A stretch of 64,000 nt of DNA from Pigmentiphaga humi (lineage in GTDB: Bacteria; Pseudomonadota; Gammaproteobacteria; Burkholderiales; Burkholderiaceae_B): assembly GCF_900606115.1 (NCBI RefSeq), contig NZ_UWPJ01000005.1, positions 372,001-436,000 of the forward strand, read 5' to 3'. Every line of letters begins with the position of its first letter. The first letter of the stretch is position 1. The translations under genes and the position numbers were made by a program. Under the pieces are notes generated by a model. That model saw only the letters and a program-made list of their open reading frames with translations. It searched no databases and had not been told where the DNA came from. Below are positions 48,348-56,388 of the stretch, in pieces.

Positions 48348-48991
48348 TGACCCATCCCTCTTCGTACGACGCGGCGCTGCTGCAGCAGGCGCGGCAGCTG
48401 GGAACGTCCACCTTGCACGAGGCCTCGGGCCTGGCCGGCAGTTCGGTCGATCCGGCCATCCGTCCGGTCTGGCCGGGCGCGGCCGTTGCCGGCCCGGCCT
48501 ATCCGCTCGAGTGTTCGCCGGGCGACAACCTGGCCATCCACATCGCGATGGAGCGCGCGCCGCGCGGCAGCGTGCTGGTGGTGTCGACCGGCGGCTTCGT
48601 TGCCGGCTACTGGGGCGAGGTGCTGACGGTGGCGGCCGAGGCCGCGGGCGTCGCCGGCCTGGTCATCGACGGCGGCGTGCGCGATATCGCGGCGCTCGCC
48701 GCCCGCCGCTTCCCGGTTTTCTCGCGCGGGATTTCGATGCGGGGAACCATCAAGGCGAGCGCGCCTTCCGTGGGCAAGCCCATCGGTTTTGCCGGCACGC
48801 CGGTCGCGCCGGGAGATCTGGTGCTGGCCGACGACGACGGGGTGCTGGTGCTGCCGGCCGCGCGGGTGGCCGATACGCTGGCCCAGGGCCAGCGCCGCGC
48901 CGACAAGGAGGCCGCCATGATGCAGGCCCTGCAGGAAGGGCGTTCCACGCTGGAGCTGATGGGGCTGACCCAATGGCGCGACGCGCGCTAG
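48344..48991 (+). CDS. RraA-family aldolase/decarboxylase-like protein 3
   Basis: A 215-residue RraA-fold protein. The segment GYWGEVLTVAAEAAGVAGLV followed by IDGGVRD keeps the Arg-Asp pair, but the residue 20 positions before it is Glu instead of Asp, a difference from its two neighbours. It starts at ATGATG 48344/48347, overlapping the previous stop by 4 bases, with AAAGGAA upstream. It ends 19 bases before the convergent Bug gene. Confidence 0.85.
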   Translation: MMTHPSSYDAALLQQARQLGTSTLHEASGLAGSSVDPAIRPVWPGAAVAGPAYPLECSPGDNLAIHIAMERAPRGSVLVVSTGGFVAGYWGEVLTVAAEAAGVAGLVIDGGVRDIAALAARRFPVFSRGISMRGTIKASAPSVGKPIGFAGTPVAPGDLVLADDDGVLVLPAARVADTLAQGQRRADKEAAMMQALQEGRSTLELMGLTQWRDAR

Positions 48992-49010
48992 CGCGCCGTC
49001 CCGCGCCGCT

Positions 49011-50000
49011 TTACTCCGGCTGGATTCCCGCCGCTTCGATCACGGGCTTCCACTTCGCCGTTTCGGCCTGGATGCGCGCGGCGAACACGTCCGGCATTTC
49101 GCCCAGCGGCGTGATGCCGGCTTTCTCGAGCTGCGTCCGGAAGCCAGCTTCTTCCACGATCTTGCGGCTTTCCTCGGCCAGCCTGGCGATCACGTCCTTG
49201 GGCATGCCCGCGGGGCTGACCAGTCCGTTCCAGGTCACGACGTCGTGGCCAGGGTAGGTCTCGGCGATGGTCGGCAGCGCGGGCAGCTGCGGCAGGCGCT
49301 TGTCGCTCGACACCCCCAGCAGCGTGAGCTTCTCCGGCGTGGCGGCATAGGGCAGCACTTCGGAGACGCTGGCGCTGTACATGTCGATCTGTCCGGCCAG
49401 CACGTCGGCGAGCGCGGGCGCGCCGCCGCGGTACGGGACCAGCGTGGCCTGCACGCCGGTGCGCTGCAGGAACAGCAGCGCCGACAGCTGCGTCAGGGTG
49501 CCGGTGCCGGCATGGCCGACGTTGAGCTTGCCCGGGTTCTTCTTGGCATAGTCGACCAGATCGGTCACGGTGCGGAAACCGTGCCGGGGATTGAGCGCCA
49601 GCACGAAGGGGTTGCCGCCTACGTTGAGAATGGGCGCGAAGTCCTTGATCGGGTCGTAGCGGATCTTGTTGGTCATGGGCGCCGTGACGATCTGCGTCAT
49701 CGTCGCCATCAGGATGGTATGGCCGTCGGCCGGGGCGCGCGCCACGTATTCGGTGGCGATCAGGCCGGCTGCGCCGCCGCGGTTGTCGACGACGAACGGC
49801 TTGCCGAAGACCTTGCCCAGGCGCTCGGCCATCATGCGCGCGATCATGTCGGTGTTGCCGCCGGGCGCGAACGGCACGACGATGGTGACCGGCTTGGCGG
49901 GCCAGGCCTCGTTGGCGTGCGCGGACAAGGGGGCGGCGCTGCACGCGGCCAGCGCGATGCCGCAGGAGAAACGGTGCAGCCACTGCAGGGTGGGTTTCAT
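49011..50000 (-). CDS. Bug-family TTT solute-binding protein
   Basis: A 329-residue Bug/TctC protein. Signal peptide ends near LSAHANE; then AWPAKPVTIVVPFAPGGNTD, DNRGGAAGLIATE and APADGHTILM. ATG 50000 is preceded by AAGGAGTCC. It is the last gene of the FAA hydrolase-VOC-Bug unit; 194 bases with a GC hairpin (50120-50141) separate it from the VOC gene. Confidence 0.92.
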   Translation of the reverse strand: MKPTLQWLHRFSCGIALAACSAAPLSAHANEAWPAKPVTIVVPFAPGGNTDMIARMMAERLGKVFGKPFVVDNRGGAAGLIATEYVARAPADGHTILMATMTQIVTAPMTNKIRYDPIKDFAPILNVGGNPFVLALNPRHGFRTVTDLVDYAKKNPGKLNVGHAGTGTLTQLSALLFLQRTGVQATLVPYRGGAPALADVLAGQIDMYSASVSEVLPYAATPEKLTLLGVSSDKRLPQLPALPTIAETYPGHDVVTWNGLVSPAGMPKDVIARLAEESRKIVEEAGFRTQLEKAGITPLGEMPDVFAARIQAETAKWKPVIEAAGIQPE

Positions 50001-50119
50001 TCCATGGACTCCTTCATCGTGTTGCCATTGTGGTGGATCAAATCGTTGCGCTGCCGCGGGCGGCAGCTCTGCGCGCTCCTGCGCCGGGGACTGCCTGGCG
50101 CAGGCATGAGCGGGTCCGT

Positions 50120-50141
50120 CCGCGCGCGGGGAGGCGCGCGG
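50120..50141. repeat. GC-rich hairpin between VOC and Bug genes
   Basis: CCGCGCGC and GCGCGCGG form a perfect 8-bp stem around GGGGAG. No T-run follows on the minus strand; a processing or stability element is possible. Confidence 0.4.
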
Positions 50142-50194
50142 ATGGCGGAAAAACGGGGTGGAATGCCGCCGCCCTGCCGGACGGCGGCCCTGGC

Positions 50195-50755
50195 TCAGTC
50201 TTTCTTGCTTTCTTTGGAGGCAAGCACCGCGGCGGGCGGCTTGACCACGAAGTGCGCCAGCCTGTGCCGGTCGAACGATTCGAGGTTGCGATCCCAGGTC
50301 TGCGGCCGGTGGTCCGCATCCTGGGGAATCTGGTCCATGTCGGTGTAGATCTCGACGTTGTTGCCGTCCGGATCCTTGAAGACCAGGAACCAGTTGCCGC
50401 CCGGCCCGTGCTGGCCGATGCCGCGTTCGATGGTGACGCCCAGGCTGCGGGCGACGTCAACGGCGCGGCGCATTTCCTCGACCGAATCGACGTAGTACGA
50501 GAAATGCTCCAGGCCGGGGCGCGTATAGCGCGGCAGGTCGTCGCGGTCGGGGGCGTCGTCGGGCAGCCGCGCCAGCGCCAGGTCGTGGTGGTCTTCGCCG
50601 GCGCGCAGGAAGGCCATCTGGTCGGCGATGCGGTCGGAGACGCGCAGGCCCATCACTTCGGTATAGAAGCGGATGGAGGCCTCCAGGTCGCGCACCAGCA
50701 GGACCAGGTGTCCGAGCTTGCGCGTGCGGATGGGGGTGGGGGCGGTGGATGTCAC
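50195..50755 (-). CDS. VOC-family (extradiol dioxygenase/glyoxalase-like) protein
   Basis: A 186-residue vicinal-oxygen-chelate protein. Probable metal ligands are His in TRKLGHLVLLVRDL, His in GLEHFSYYVDS and Glu in DGNNVEIYTD, the 2-His-1-carboxylate set of extradiol dioxygenases and glyoxalases. FKDPDGNNVEIY resembles catechol 2,3-dioxygenase-like proteins. Single-domain size leaves the reaction open: ring cleavage, isomerase or lyase. It sits 55 bases after the FAA hydrolase gene, which favours a role in ring-cleavage catabolism. Confidence 0.87.
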   Translation of the reverse strand: MTSTAPTPIRTRKLGHLVLLVRDLEASIRFYTEVMGLRVSDRIADQMAFLRAGEDHHDLALARLPDDAPDRDDLPRYTRPGLEHFSYYVDSVEEMRRAVDVARSLGVTIERGIGQHGPGGNWFLVFKDPDGNNVEIYTDMDQIPQDADHRPQTWDRNLESFDRHRLAHFVVKPPAAVLASKESKKD

Positions 50756-50810
50756 GGTCGTCTCGCTGGGCGGTGTCCGGTTGGCGGGGATGCCGTCATG
50801 GCGGGCGCGT

Positions 50811-51740
50811 TCAGCGCTGCTCCGCCACGACGGGGTTCTCGATGCTGCCTATGCCTTCGATCGAAGCCACCATCGTATCGCCGGGCTTCAGGTAGATGCC
50901 GCGCCCCATGCCGGTGCCGTCGGGCGTGCCGGTGGCGATCAGGTCGCCCGGATGCAGCGTCAGGATGCGGGACAGGTAGGCGATCTGCTCCGCGATCGAG
51001 AAGATCATCTCGGCCGAGCTGCCGTCCTGCATGGTTTCGCCGTTGACGGCGAGTTTCATGCGCAGGTTCTGCGGATCGGGCACGCACGCCGCCGGCACCA
51101 GCCACGGCCCCATCGGCCCGAAGGTGTCGAAGCTCTTGCCGCGGAACCAGTCGTGCGAGAACGGATAGTCGGTGCGGCGGTTCAGTTCGCGCGCGCTGAT
51201 GTCGTTGAACACGGTGTAGCCGGCGATGACCGACAGTGCCTGCTCGACCGGAACGTGCCGGCAGGTCTTGCCGATCACCACGGCCAGTTCGACTTCCCAG
51301 TCCAGGCGGCTGGTTTCGGGCGGCATCACGACGGCCGCGCCGGTGGGCACGACGCTGGTCTCGGCCTTCATGAAGATGTAGGGCTGGCTTTCGCTGCGCG
51401 CGGCGAGCTTGGTGCCCATTTCGTCGGCATGCTCGTAGAAGTTCGAGGCCGTCGCGAAGATGCGGCGCGGCTGGTAGGGAATGGCGTATCGGGCGCCGGC
51501 CGGCTGGGCCCGCAGCATGCCGCGCGAGACCAGGCCGGGGACGCATTCGGCCAGGCCGGCGACCGTGGGCGCCGTGGCGTCCCAGTCGGCCAGCATGGCG
51601 CCGATGCCGGATGCGACGCGCACCGGGTCGACGTCGGCCAGCTGGGCCAGGCCGGCCAGGTCGTACAAGGCGTTATCGACGACCAGGCCGGTGCGTTCGA
51701 TGCCGTCGGCGCGATAGGTTGCCAGGCTGTGCCAGATCAC
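50811..51740 (-). CDS. Fumarylacetoacetate hydrolase-family protein
   Basis: A 309-residue FAH-family enzyme with metal-ligand segments LDWEVELAVVIGKTC and FNDISARELNRR and the late GDLIATGTPDGTGMGR. Known members include acylpyruvate hydrolases and maleylpyruvate hydrolase of gentisate catabolism, which makes maleate. Because a maleate isomerase homolog lies in the divergent arm, maleylpyruvate or a related acylpyruvate is an attractive but unproven substrate. It is the first gene downstream of a palindrome-controlled promoter. Confidence 0.9.
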   Translation of the reverse strand: MIWHSLATYRADGIERTGLVVDNALYDLAGLAQLADVDPVRVASGIGAMLADWDATAPTVAGLAECVPGLVSRGMLRAQPAGARYAIPYQPRRIFATASNFYEHADEMGTKLAARSESQPYIFMKAETSVVPTGAAVVMPPETSRLDWEVELAVVIGKTCRHVPVEQALSVIAGYTVFNDISARELNRRTDYPFSHDWFRGKSFDTFGPMGPWLVPAACVPDPQNLRMKLAVNGETMQDGSSAEMIFSIAEQIAYLSRILTLHPGDLIATGTPDGTGMGRGIYLKPGDTMVASIEGIGSIENPVVAEQR

Positions 51741-51802
51741 GGGAGGACTCCTTCGGGTAGTTCTTGGGAAATAGGTTGTTTTTTTATTTCGTTGTTTTGA
51801 AT

Positions 51803-51831
51803 ACTTTAAGCGTTGTGTGTATACACGTCAA
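51803..51831 (-). promoter_or_regulatory. Promoter with internal palindrome for FAA-VOC-Bug genes
   Basis: On the minus strand TTGACG (51826-51831) and TAAAGT (51803-51808) are 17 bases apart. The perfect palindrome GTGTATACAC (51817-51826) occupies the spacer and touches the -35, a classic repressor position that fits GntR/FadR-type sites (GT-N-AC core). Confidence 0.65.
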
Positions 51832-51977
51832 CGGGTAAGGGAAAATTATTTGATGGGCCGCGAGAGCGAATGAAAATGCTTGTGGCAGCGCTTGAATGGG
51901 GATGTCGACGCAGCACGGGAGACGTCAAAACAGAGCTCCGGCCATTAGCCGGTCATGTACTCACATTTCTTATGGTG

Positions 51978-52001
51978 TATCCATAAATGAATTAATGGAT
52001 A
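51978..52001. promoter_or_regulatory. Inverted repeat upstream of GntR gene
   Basis: TATCCAT (51978-51984) and ATGGATA (51995-52001) are a perfect 7-bp inverted repeat around an AT-rich 10-base centre; TATGG/CCATA overlaps its left arm. It lies about 40 bases upstream of the -10 at 52042 and could be an autoregulatory site. Confidence 0.45.
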
Positions 52002-52041
52002 TATTTCATGGGGAAATGTCTTTGATCCATGGGTGAACCCG

Positions 52042-52047
52042 TATAAT
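52042..52047 (+). promoter_or_regulatory. -10 element of GntR gene promoter
   Basis: Perfect TATAAT 38 bases before the GTG start; the -35 region (TCTTTG) is weak. The whole 345-base divergent gap 51741-52085 is AT-rich compared with surroundings. Confidence 0.5.
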
Positions 52048-52085
52048 TTCGGGCTCTTGCTCGGTTCACCAGACAGGACGATTCC

Positions 52086-52739
52086 GTGACCACCATTGCC
52101 GCCCGCATCAGCCAATCGCTCGCCGACGAAATCATGTCGGGCCTGCTCGCGCCGGGCGCGCGTCTGGAGGAACCCACCCTGGCCGAGCGCTTCCAGGTTT
52201 CGCGCACCCCCATACGGGAAGCCTTGCGGCTGCTCAACGCGCGTGGCCTGATCGAGCTGGTGCCGCGCCGCGGCGGAGTGGTGGCCAGCGTCAGCGCCGA
52301 ACAGCTGGCCGACATGCTGGAGGCCATGTGCGAACTGGAGTCGCTGTGCTGCCGCATCGCCACCCAGCGCATGAGCGCGATGCAGCGGCGGCAGTTGGAA
52401 CTGCTGCACGAAGAAGCCGAGGAAGTCGCCGCGCGCGGCGACACCGAGGCCTACCTGGCGCTCAACGCGCGTTTCCACCAACTGCTGTGCGAAGGCGCGC
52501 AGAACCAGACGCTGGTCGCCACCGTCGAGAACCTGCGGGAGCGGCTCTCGCCGGTGCGCGCCGCGCAAGGCGGCGTGGAGCGGCGCTTCGAGGTGTCGCA
52601 TCGCGAGCACCAGAAGATCGTCGAAGCCGTGCTGGCCGGCCAGCCCGAGCAGGCCTACCTGGCCATGCGCAGCCATACGACGCGGCTGACCCTGCACGTG
52701 ATGGAACTGATCGAGGCGCAGCGCGCGGCGAGCGCGTAG
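52086..52739 (+). CDS. GntR-family (FCD domain) transcriptional regulator
   Basis: A 217-residue regulator starting at GTG 52086. The winged helix has RLEEPTLAERFQVSRTPIRE followed by ALRLLNARGLIELVPRRGG; the C-terminal FCD domain contains metal-ligand type positions in LALNARFHQLLCEGA and EVSHREHQKIV. FCD regulators commonly repress catabolic genes and respond to organic acids. It is divergent from FAA-VOC-Bug and upstream of the maleate isomerase set, so both arms are likely targets. Confidence 0.92.
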   Translation: MTTIAARISQSLADEIMSGLLAPGARLEEPTLAERFQVSRTPIREALRLLNARGLIELVPRRGGVVASVSAEQLADMLEAMCELESLCCRIATQRMSAMQRRQLELLHEEAEEVAARGDTEAYLALNARFHQLLCEGAQNQTLVATVENLRERLSPVRAAQGGVERRFEVSHREHQKIVEAVLAGQPEQAYLAMRSHTTRLTLHVMELIEAQRAASA

Positions 52740-52861
52740 CACGCGGCCGCGATGCCGGCCGGCGGACGATGCTTGCCGTGATACCCCCCATCAATCGAAG
52801 TTAATTGTTGCGCCGAGCCCGCGTACCGATAATTTCTTCGACTCTCGAGCGAAGGAATGTC

Positions 52862-53677
52862 ATGAGCGACGTGGTATCCGCAGTGTCCCGAAACAACGAA
52901 CCGGCCGCCCGCACGGCGGCTGTGCGCGAGTACGGCAACGGCGCCGTGCTGGGCGTGGCGGTTCCGCAGGCCAATCCCGTGGTCGAACCGGAAATGTCCG
53001 CATTGCTGCCGCCCGGCTTCTCCATGCTGGTGACGCGCCTGCAGGGCAGCCGCAGCGATTCCGGCCAGCGCCTGGTCGATTACCTGGCGAATCTTCCTGC
53101 CAGCCTGGAAGCCTATGACACGGCCAAGCTGGACGTGCTGGGCTACGCCTGCACCGGAAGTTCGTACCTGGTCGGGGCCGAGGCGGAGCAGCGGGCGCTG
53201 GATGCGGCAGCGGAGCGCTTCGGCTATCCGATCATTTCGTCGGCGCAGGCGCTGCGCATGGCGCTGGCGCACCTCGGCGCCCGGCGCATCGCGGTATTCG
53301 CGCCCTATCCGCCCTTCCTGGTCGAGGCCAGCAAGCACTACTGGAAAGCCTGCGGGCTGGACGTGGTCGATTGCGCCTCGGTCGCGCTCGACACCAGCGA
53401 TACGCGCGATATCTACAGCATTACCACGCCGATGGCCATGTCCTCGTTCTCGGCGCTGCGCTGGCAGGACGCCGACGCCATCATGTTCACCGGAACCGGC
53501 ATGCCCACGCTCAGGGCGCTGGTCGAAGTCTCGAAGCTGACCGGCAAGCCCGCCTTGTCTTCCAATCTCTGCCTGGCATGGGCGCTGGTGCGCGCCGCGG
53601 GCGGCCAGGAGTACCTCGCCCCGCCGGGGCCAGGCGAAACGCTGTACGGCGGTTGGGCCAACCGCATTCCCGTCTAG
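52862..53677 (+). CDS. Maleate cis-trans isomerase-family protein
   Basis: A 271-residue Asp/Glu racemase-superfamily protein. Both cysteine positions expected for maleate isomerase are present: VLGYACTGSSYLVG (about residue 98) and LSSNLCLAWALVRAAG (near the C-terminus). Arylmalonate decarboxylase-like relatives have only one. Maleate isomerase converts maleate to fumarate without cofactors. ATG 52862 has AAGGAA upstream. A terminator-like hairpin follows the gene. Confidence 0.85.
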   Translation: MSDVVSAVSRNNEPAARTAAVREYGNGAVLGVAVPQANPVVEPEMSALLPPGFSMLVTRLQGSRSDSGQRLVDYLANLPASLEAYDTAKLDVLGYACTGSSYLVGAEAEQRALDAAAERFGYPIISSAQALRMALAHLGARRIAVFAPYPPFLVEASKHYWKACGLDVVDCASVALDTSDTRDIYSITTPMAMSSFSALRWQDADAIMFTGTGMPTLRALVEVSKLTGKPALSSNLCLAWALVRAAGGQEYLAPPGPGETLYGGWANRIPV

Positions 53678-53707
53678 GGCCGCCAGGCCCTGTTCCACCT
53701 TCCACCC

Positions 53708-53732
53708 GGCACGGCGGTGCGCCGTGCCTTTT
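53708..53732 (+). terminator. Hairpin terminator between isomerase and Bug genes
   Basis: GGCACGGCG, loop GTG, CGCCGTGCC then TTTT: a perfect 9-bp stem with a short T-run, 13 bases before the Bug ATG. It may attenuate rather than stop downstream transcription. Confidence 0.7.
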
Positions 53733-53744
53733 CCGGAGAACTGC

Positions 53745-54737
53745 ATGAACGCTTTCCAATCGGCGTGGCGCTGCCACGTCCGCGCATTGCTGGCCTGCAC
53801 CCTGGCGGCGGCTGCCGTACCGGCGGCCTGGGCGACCGACTATCCCAATCGGCCGGTGACCCTGATCGTGCCGTTCGCAGCGGGCGGGCCGACGGACGTC
53901 ACGGCCCGCATCTTCGCCCGGGCCATCACGCCCGAGCTGGGGCAGACCGTCGTCGTCGACAACCGGCCGGGCGCGGGCGGTACGCTCGGCGGCGGCTTGG
54001 CCGCGCGGGCGGCCGCGGACGGCTATACCCTGCTGTGGGGGGGCACCAGCACGCTGGCGGTGGCGCCGGCGCTGTATGCGAAGCTGCCCTATGACCCGCA
54101 GGCGTCTTTCCAGCCGGTGAGCCGCGCCGTCAGGGGGCCGCTGGTTCTTACGGTGAGCAGCAAGCTGCCCGTGCGCACGCTGGGCGAACTGGTAGCGCTG
54201 GCCAAGTCCAAGCCCGGCCGCCTGAGCTTCGGCTCGGCCGGCGTGGGCTCGATCATCCACCTGACCGGCGAGCTGCTGAAGGCGCGCGCCGGCATCGACA
54301 TGGTCCACGTTCCCTACAAGGGCAACGCCCAGGTCCTGACCGACCTCGAAGGCGATCACCTGGACATGGCATTCATCGCGCTGGGCCACATCCTGCCGCA
54401 CATGAAGGATGGCGGCCTGCGGCCGATCGCCATCACCAGCTCGGAACGCAACGCATTGGCCCCGGATCTTCCCACCCTGGCCGAGAGCGGCTATCCCGGC
54501 TTCGAGTCGCTGGAGTGGTTCGGGCTGGTGGCGCCCAAGGGCATACCCGAGGATGTGCTGGCCAAGCTCAACACGGCTTTCCGCCACGCGAGCCGGCAGC
54601 CCGCGGTCCAGGCGGAGATCGCCAAGCTGGGCTACATGCCCGTGGATGAAACGCCCGCCCAGTTCACCGCGGCAATGGTCGCGGAAGGCAAGAAATGGAA
54701 GCAGGTCGTGACGGACGCCCAGGTCACGGTGGAGTGA
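53745..54737 (+). CDS. Bug-family TTT solute-binding protein
   Basis: A 330-residue Bug/TctC protein: signal peptide ending at PAAWATD, mature start YPNRPVTLIVPFAAGGPTD, then DNRPGAGGTLGGG and AADGYTLLWG. ATG 53745 has CCGGAGA about 7 bases upstream. It lies inside the catabolic cluster between the maleate isomerase and FAD-hydroxylase genes, so it probably binds the pathway substrate or an intermediate acid. Confidence 0.92.
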   Translation: MNAFQSAWRCHVRALLACTLAAAAVPAAWATDYPNRPVTLIVPFAAGGPTDVTARIFARAITPELGQTVVVDNRPGAGGTLGGGLAARAAADGYTLLWGGTSTLAVAPALYAKLPYDPQASFQPVSRAVRGPLVLTVSSKLPVRTLGELVALAKSKPGRLSFGSAGVGSIIHLTGELLKARAGIDMVHVPYKGNAQVLTDLEGDHLDMAFIALGHILPHMKDGGLRPIAITSSERNALAPDLPTLAESGYPGFESLEWFGLVAPKGIPEDVLAKLNTAFRHASRQPAVQAEIAKLGYMPVDETPAQFTAAMVAEGKKWKQVVTDAQVTVE

Positions 54738-54751
54738 AGGAGATGGTCGGT

Positions 54752-56374
54752 TTGACGGAAAAAGTATTGACTGCCCCGGTTGCCATCGTCGGCGCCGGTC
54801 CGGTGGGCTTGTCCCTCGCGCTCGATCTCGCGCAGCGGGGCATCGACAGCGTGGTGCTGGAAAAAGAAGACGGGCAGGTGACCCACCCGCGCGCGGGCTT
54901 CGTCTCCGTGCGCAGCATGGAGTTCTTCCGGCGCTGGGGCATCGCGCAGGCCGTTCGGGAGAGCGGTTTCCCCGACGATTTCGCGTTGTCCATCGAGTTC
55001 TGCACCAGCCTCTCGGGCCATACCCTGGCGCGGGACGAGTATCCCGCGCTGGGCGCCACGCCGCTGGCGGACTGGTCGCCCGAGAAGAAGCAGCGCTGCC
55101 CGCAGCACTGGCTCGATCCGGTACTGAAGACCGCGCTGCGGGATTATCCCCGCAGCAGGCTGCTGGTCGACACGCGGGTCGAAGGCTTCGAGCAGGACGG
55201 CGAACAGGTGCGCGTGCGCGCCACCAACACGCGCAGCGGCGAAGCCTTGACCATCCACGCCAGCTACCTGGTGGGATGCGACGGCGGCACCAGCACGATC
55301 CGGTCCGGCCTGGGCATAGAGATGGAAGGGCAGGGCCATCTGAACTATTCCATGAGCGTGCTGTTCTCCTGCCCCGGTTTGCTCGAGCTGTGCGGCAAGA
55401 AGCCGGCCGAGCGATTCCTGCTGATCGGGCCGGAAGGAACCTGGGGCAACGTGACGGTGATCGACGGCCGCGAAGTCTGGCGGCTGACCGTCTATGGCAC
55501 GGCGTCCAAGTTCGACATGGACGCCTTCGACGCGCGGGCATGGGTGCTGCGCGCGCTGGGCACGGACCGCATCGCTTTCGAAGTGGTCTCCATCCTGCCG
55601 TGGAAGCGCGCCGAACTGGTGGCCGAGTCGTATGGACGAGGCCGCGTGCTGCTCGCGGGCGATTCGGTGCACACCATGTCGCCGACGGGCGGCATGGGCA
55701 TGAATACCGGCCTGGGCGACGTGTTCGATCTGGGCTGGAAGCTCCAGGCCATGCTGGAAGGCTGGGGCGGCTCCGCCCTGCTGCCGGCCTATACGCAGGA
55801 ACGCAAGCCGATCGCCGTGCGCAACGCCGCGTATTCGACGCATAATTACAAGACCTGGGTATCGCCGCCCCGCTGCGAATATCTGCTGGAAGATTCCGGG
55901 CGCGCCGAGACGGCGCGGCGCGAGATCGGCGAGCAGATGAAACGCGCCACGGAGTACGAGTGGCAGTCCTGGGGGCTGCAGATGGGCTATCGCTACGAGG
56001 ATTCTCCCCTGTGCGTCGCGGACGGCACGCCGGCCACGCCCGACGAGTACTCGCGCTACGTGCAGACCGCCCGGCCCGGCTCGCGCGCCCCGCACGCCTG
56101 GATCGCGCCGGGACGCTCCATCATCGATCTGTTCGGCAAGGGCTTTACCTTGCTGGCGTTCGACGCGGCGGCCATGGGCGCGGCCGACGCATTCGCGCGC
56201 GCAGCGGCGAGCCGCGGCGTGCCGCTGGACGTACAGCGCATCGATGCCGCGCAGGCCGCCGAACTGTACGCCGCGCCGCTGGTGCTGGTGCGGCCGGACG
56301 GCCACGTCGCCTGGCGCGGCTCGCGGGCGGACGATGCCGCCGCCATCATCGACACCGTACGCGGTGCATTCTGA
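54752..56374 (+). CDS. FAD-dependent aromatic hydroxylase (PheA/MhpA type)
   Basis: A 540-residue class A flavoprotein monooxygenase. Motifs are the GxGxxG fold VAIVGAGPVGLSLALDLAQR, the DG motif LVGCDGGTST, and LLAGDSVHTMSPTGGMGMNT (GD motif), followed by a thioredoxin-like C-terminal part ending with RPDGHVAWRG, typical of phenol/3-hydroxyphenylpropionate hydroxylases. It hydroxylates an aromatic ring using NAD(P)H and O2. AAGGAG at 54737-54742 abuts an in-frame ATG at 54743, leaving no spacer; TTG 54752 gives a 9-base spacer and is preferred. Confidence 0.9.
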   Translation: MTEKVLTAPVAIVGAGPVGLSLALDLAQRGIDSVVLEKEDGQVTHPRAGFVSVRSMEFFRRWGIAQAVRESGFPDDFALSIEFCTSLSGHTLARDEYPALGATPLADWSPEKKQRCPQHWLDPVLKTALRDYPRSRLLVDTRVEGFEQDGEQVRVRATNTRSGEALTIHASYLVGCDGGTSTIRSGLGIEMEGQGHLNYSMSVLFSCPGLLELCGKKPAERFLLIGPEGTWGNVTVIDGREVWRLTVYGTASKFDMDAFDARAWVLRALGTDRIAFEVVSILPWKRAELVAESYGRGRVLLAGDSVHTMSPTGGMGMNTGLGDVFDLGWKLQAMLEGWGGSALLPAYTQERKPIAVRNAAYSTHNYKTWVSPPRCEYLLEDSGRAETARREIGEQMKRATEYEWQSWGLQMGYRYEDSPLCVADGTPATPDEYSRYVQTARPGSRAPHAWIAPGRSIIDLFGKGFTLLAFDAAAMGAADAFARAAASRGVPLDVQRIDAAQAAELYAAPLVLVRPDGHVAWRGSRADDAAAIIDTVRGAF

Positions 56375-56388
56375 GGAGACCTGACACC

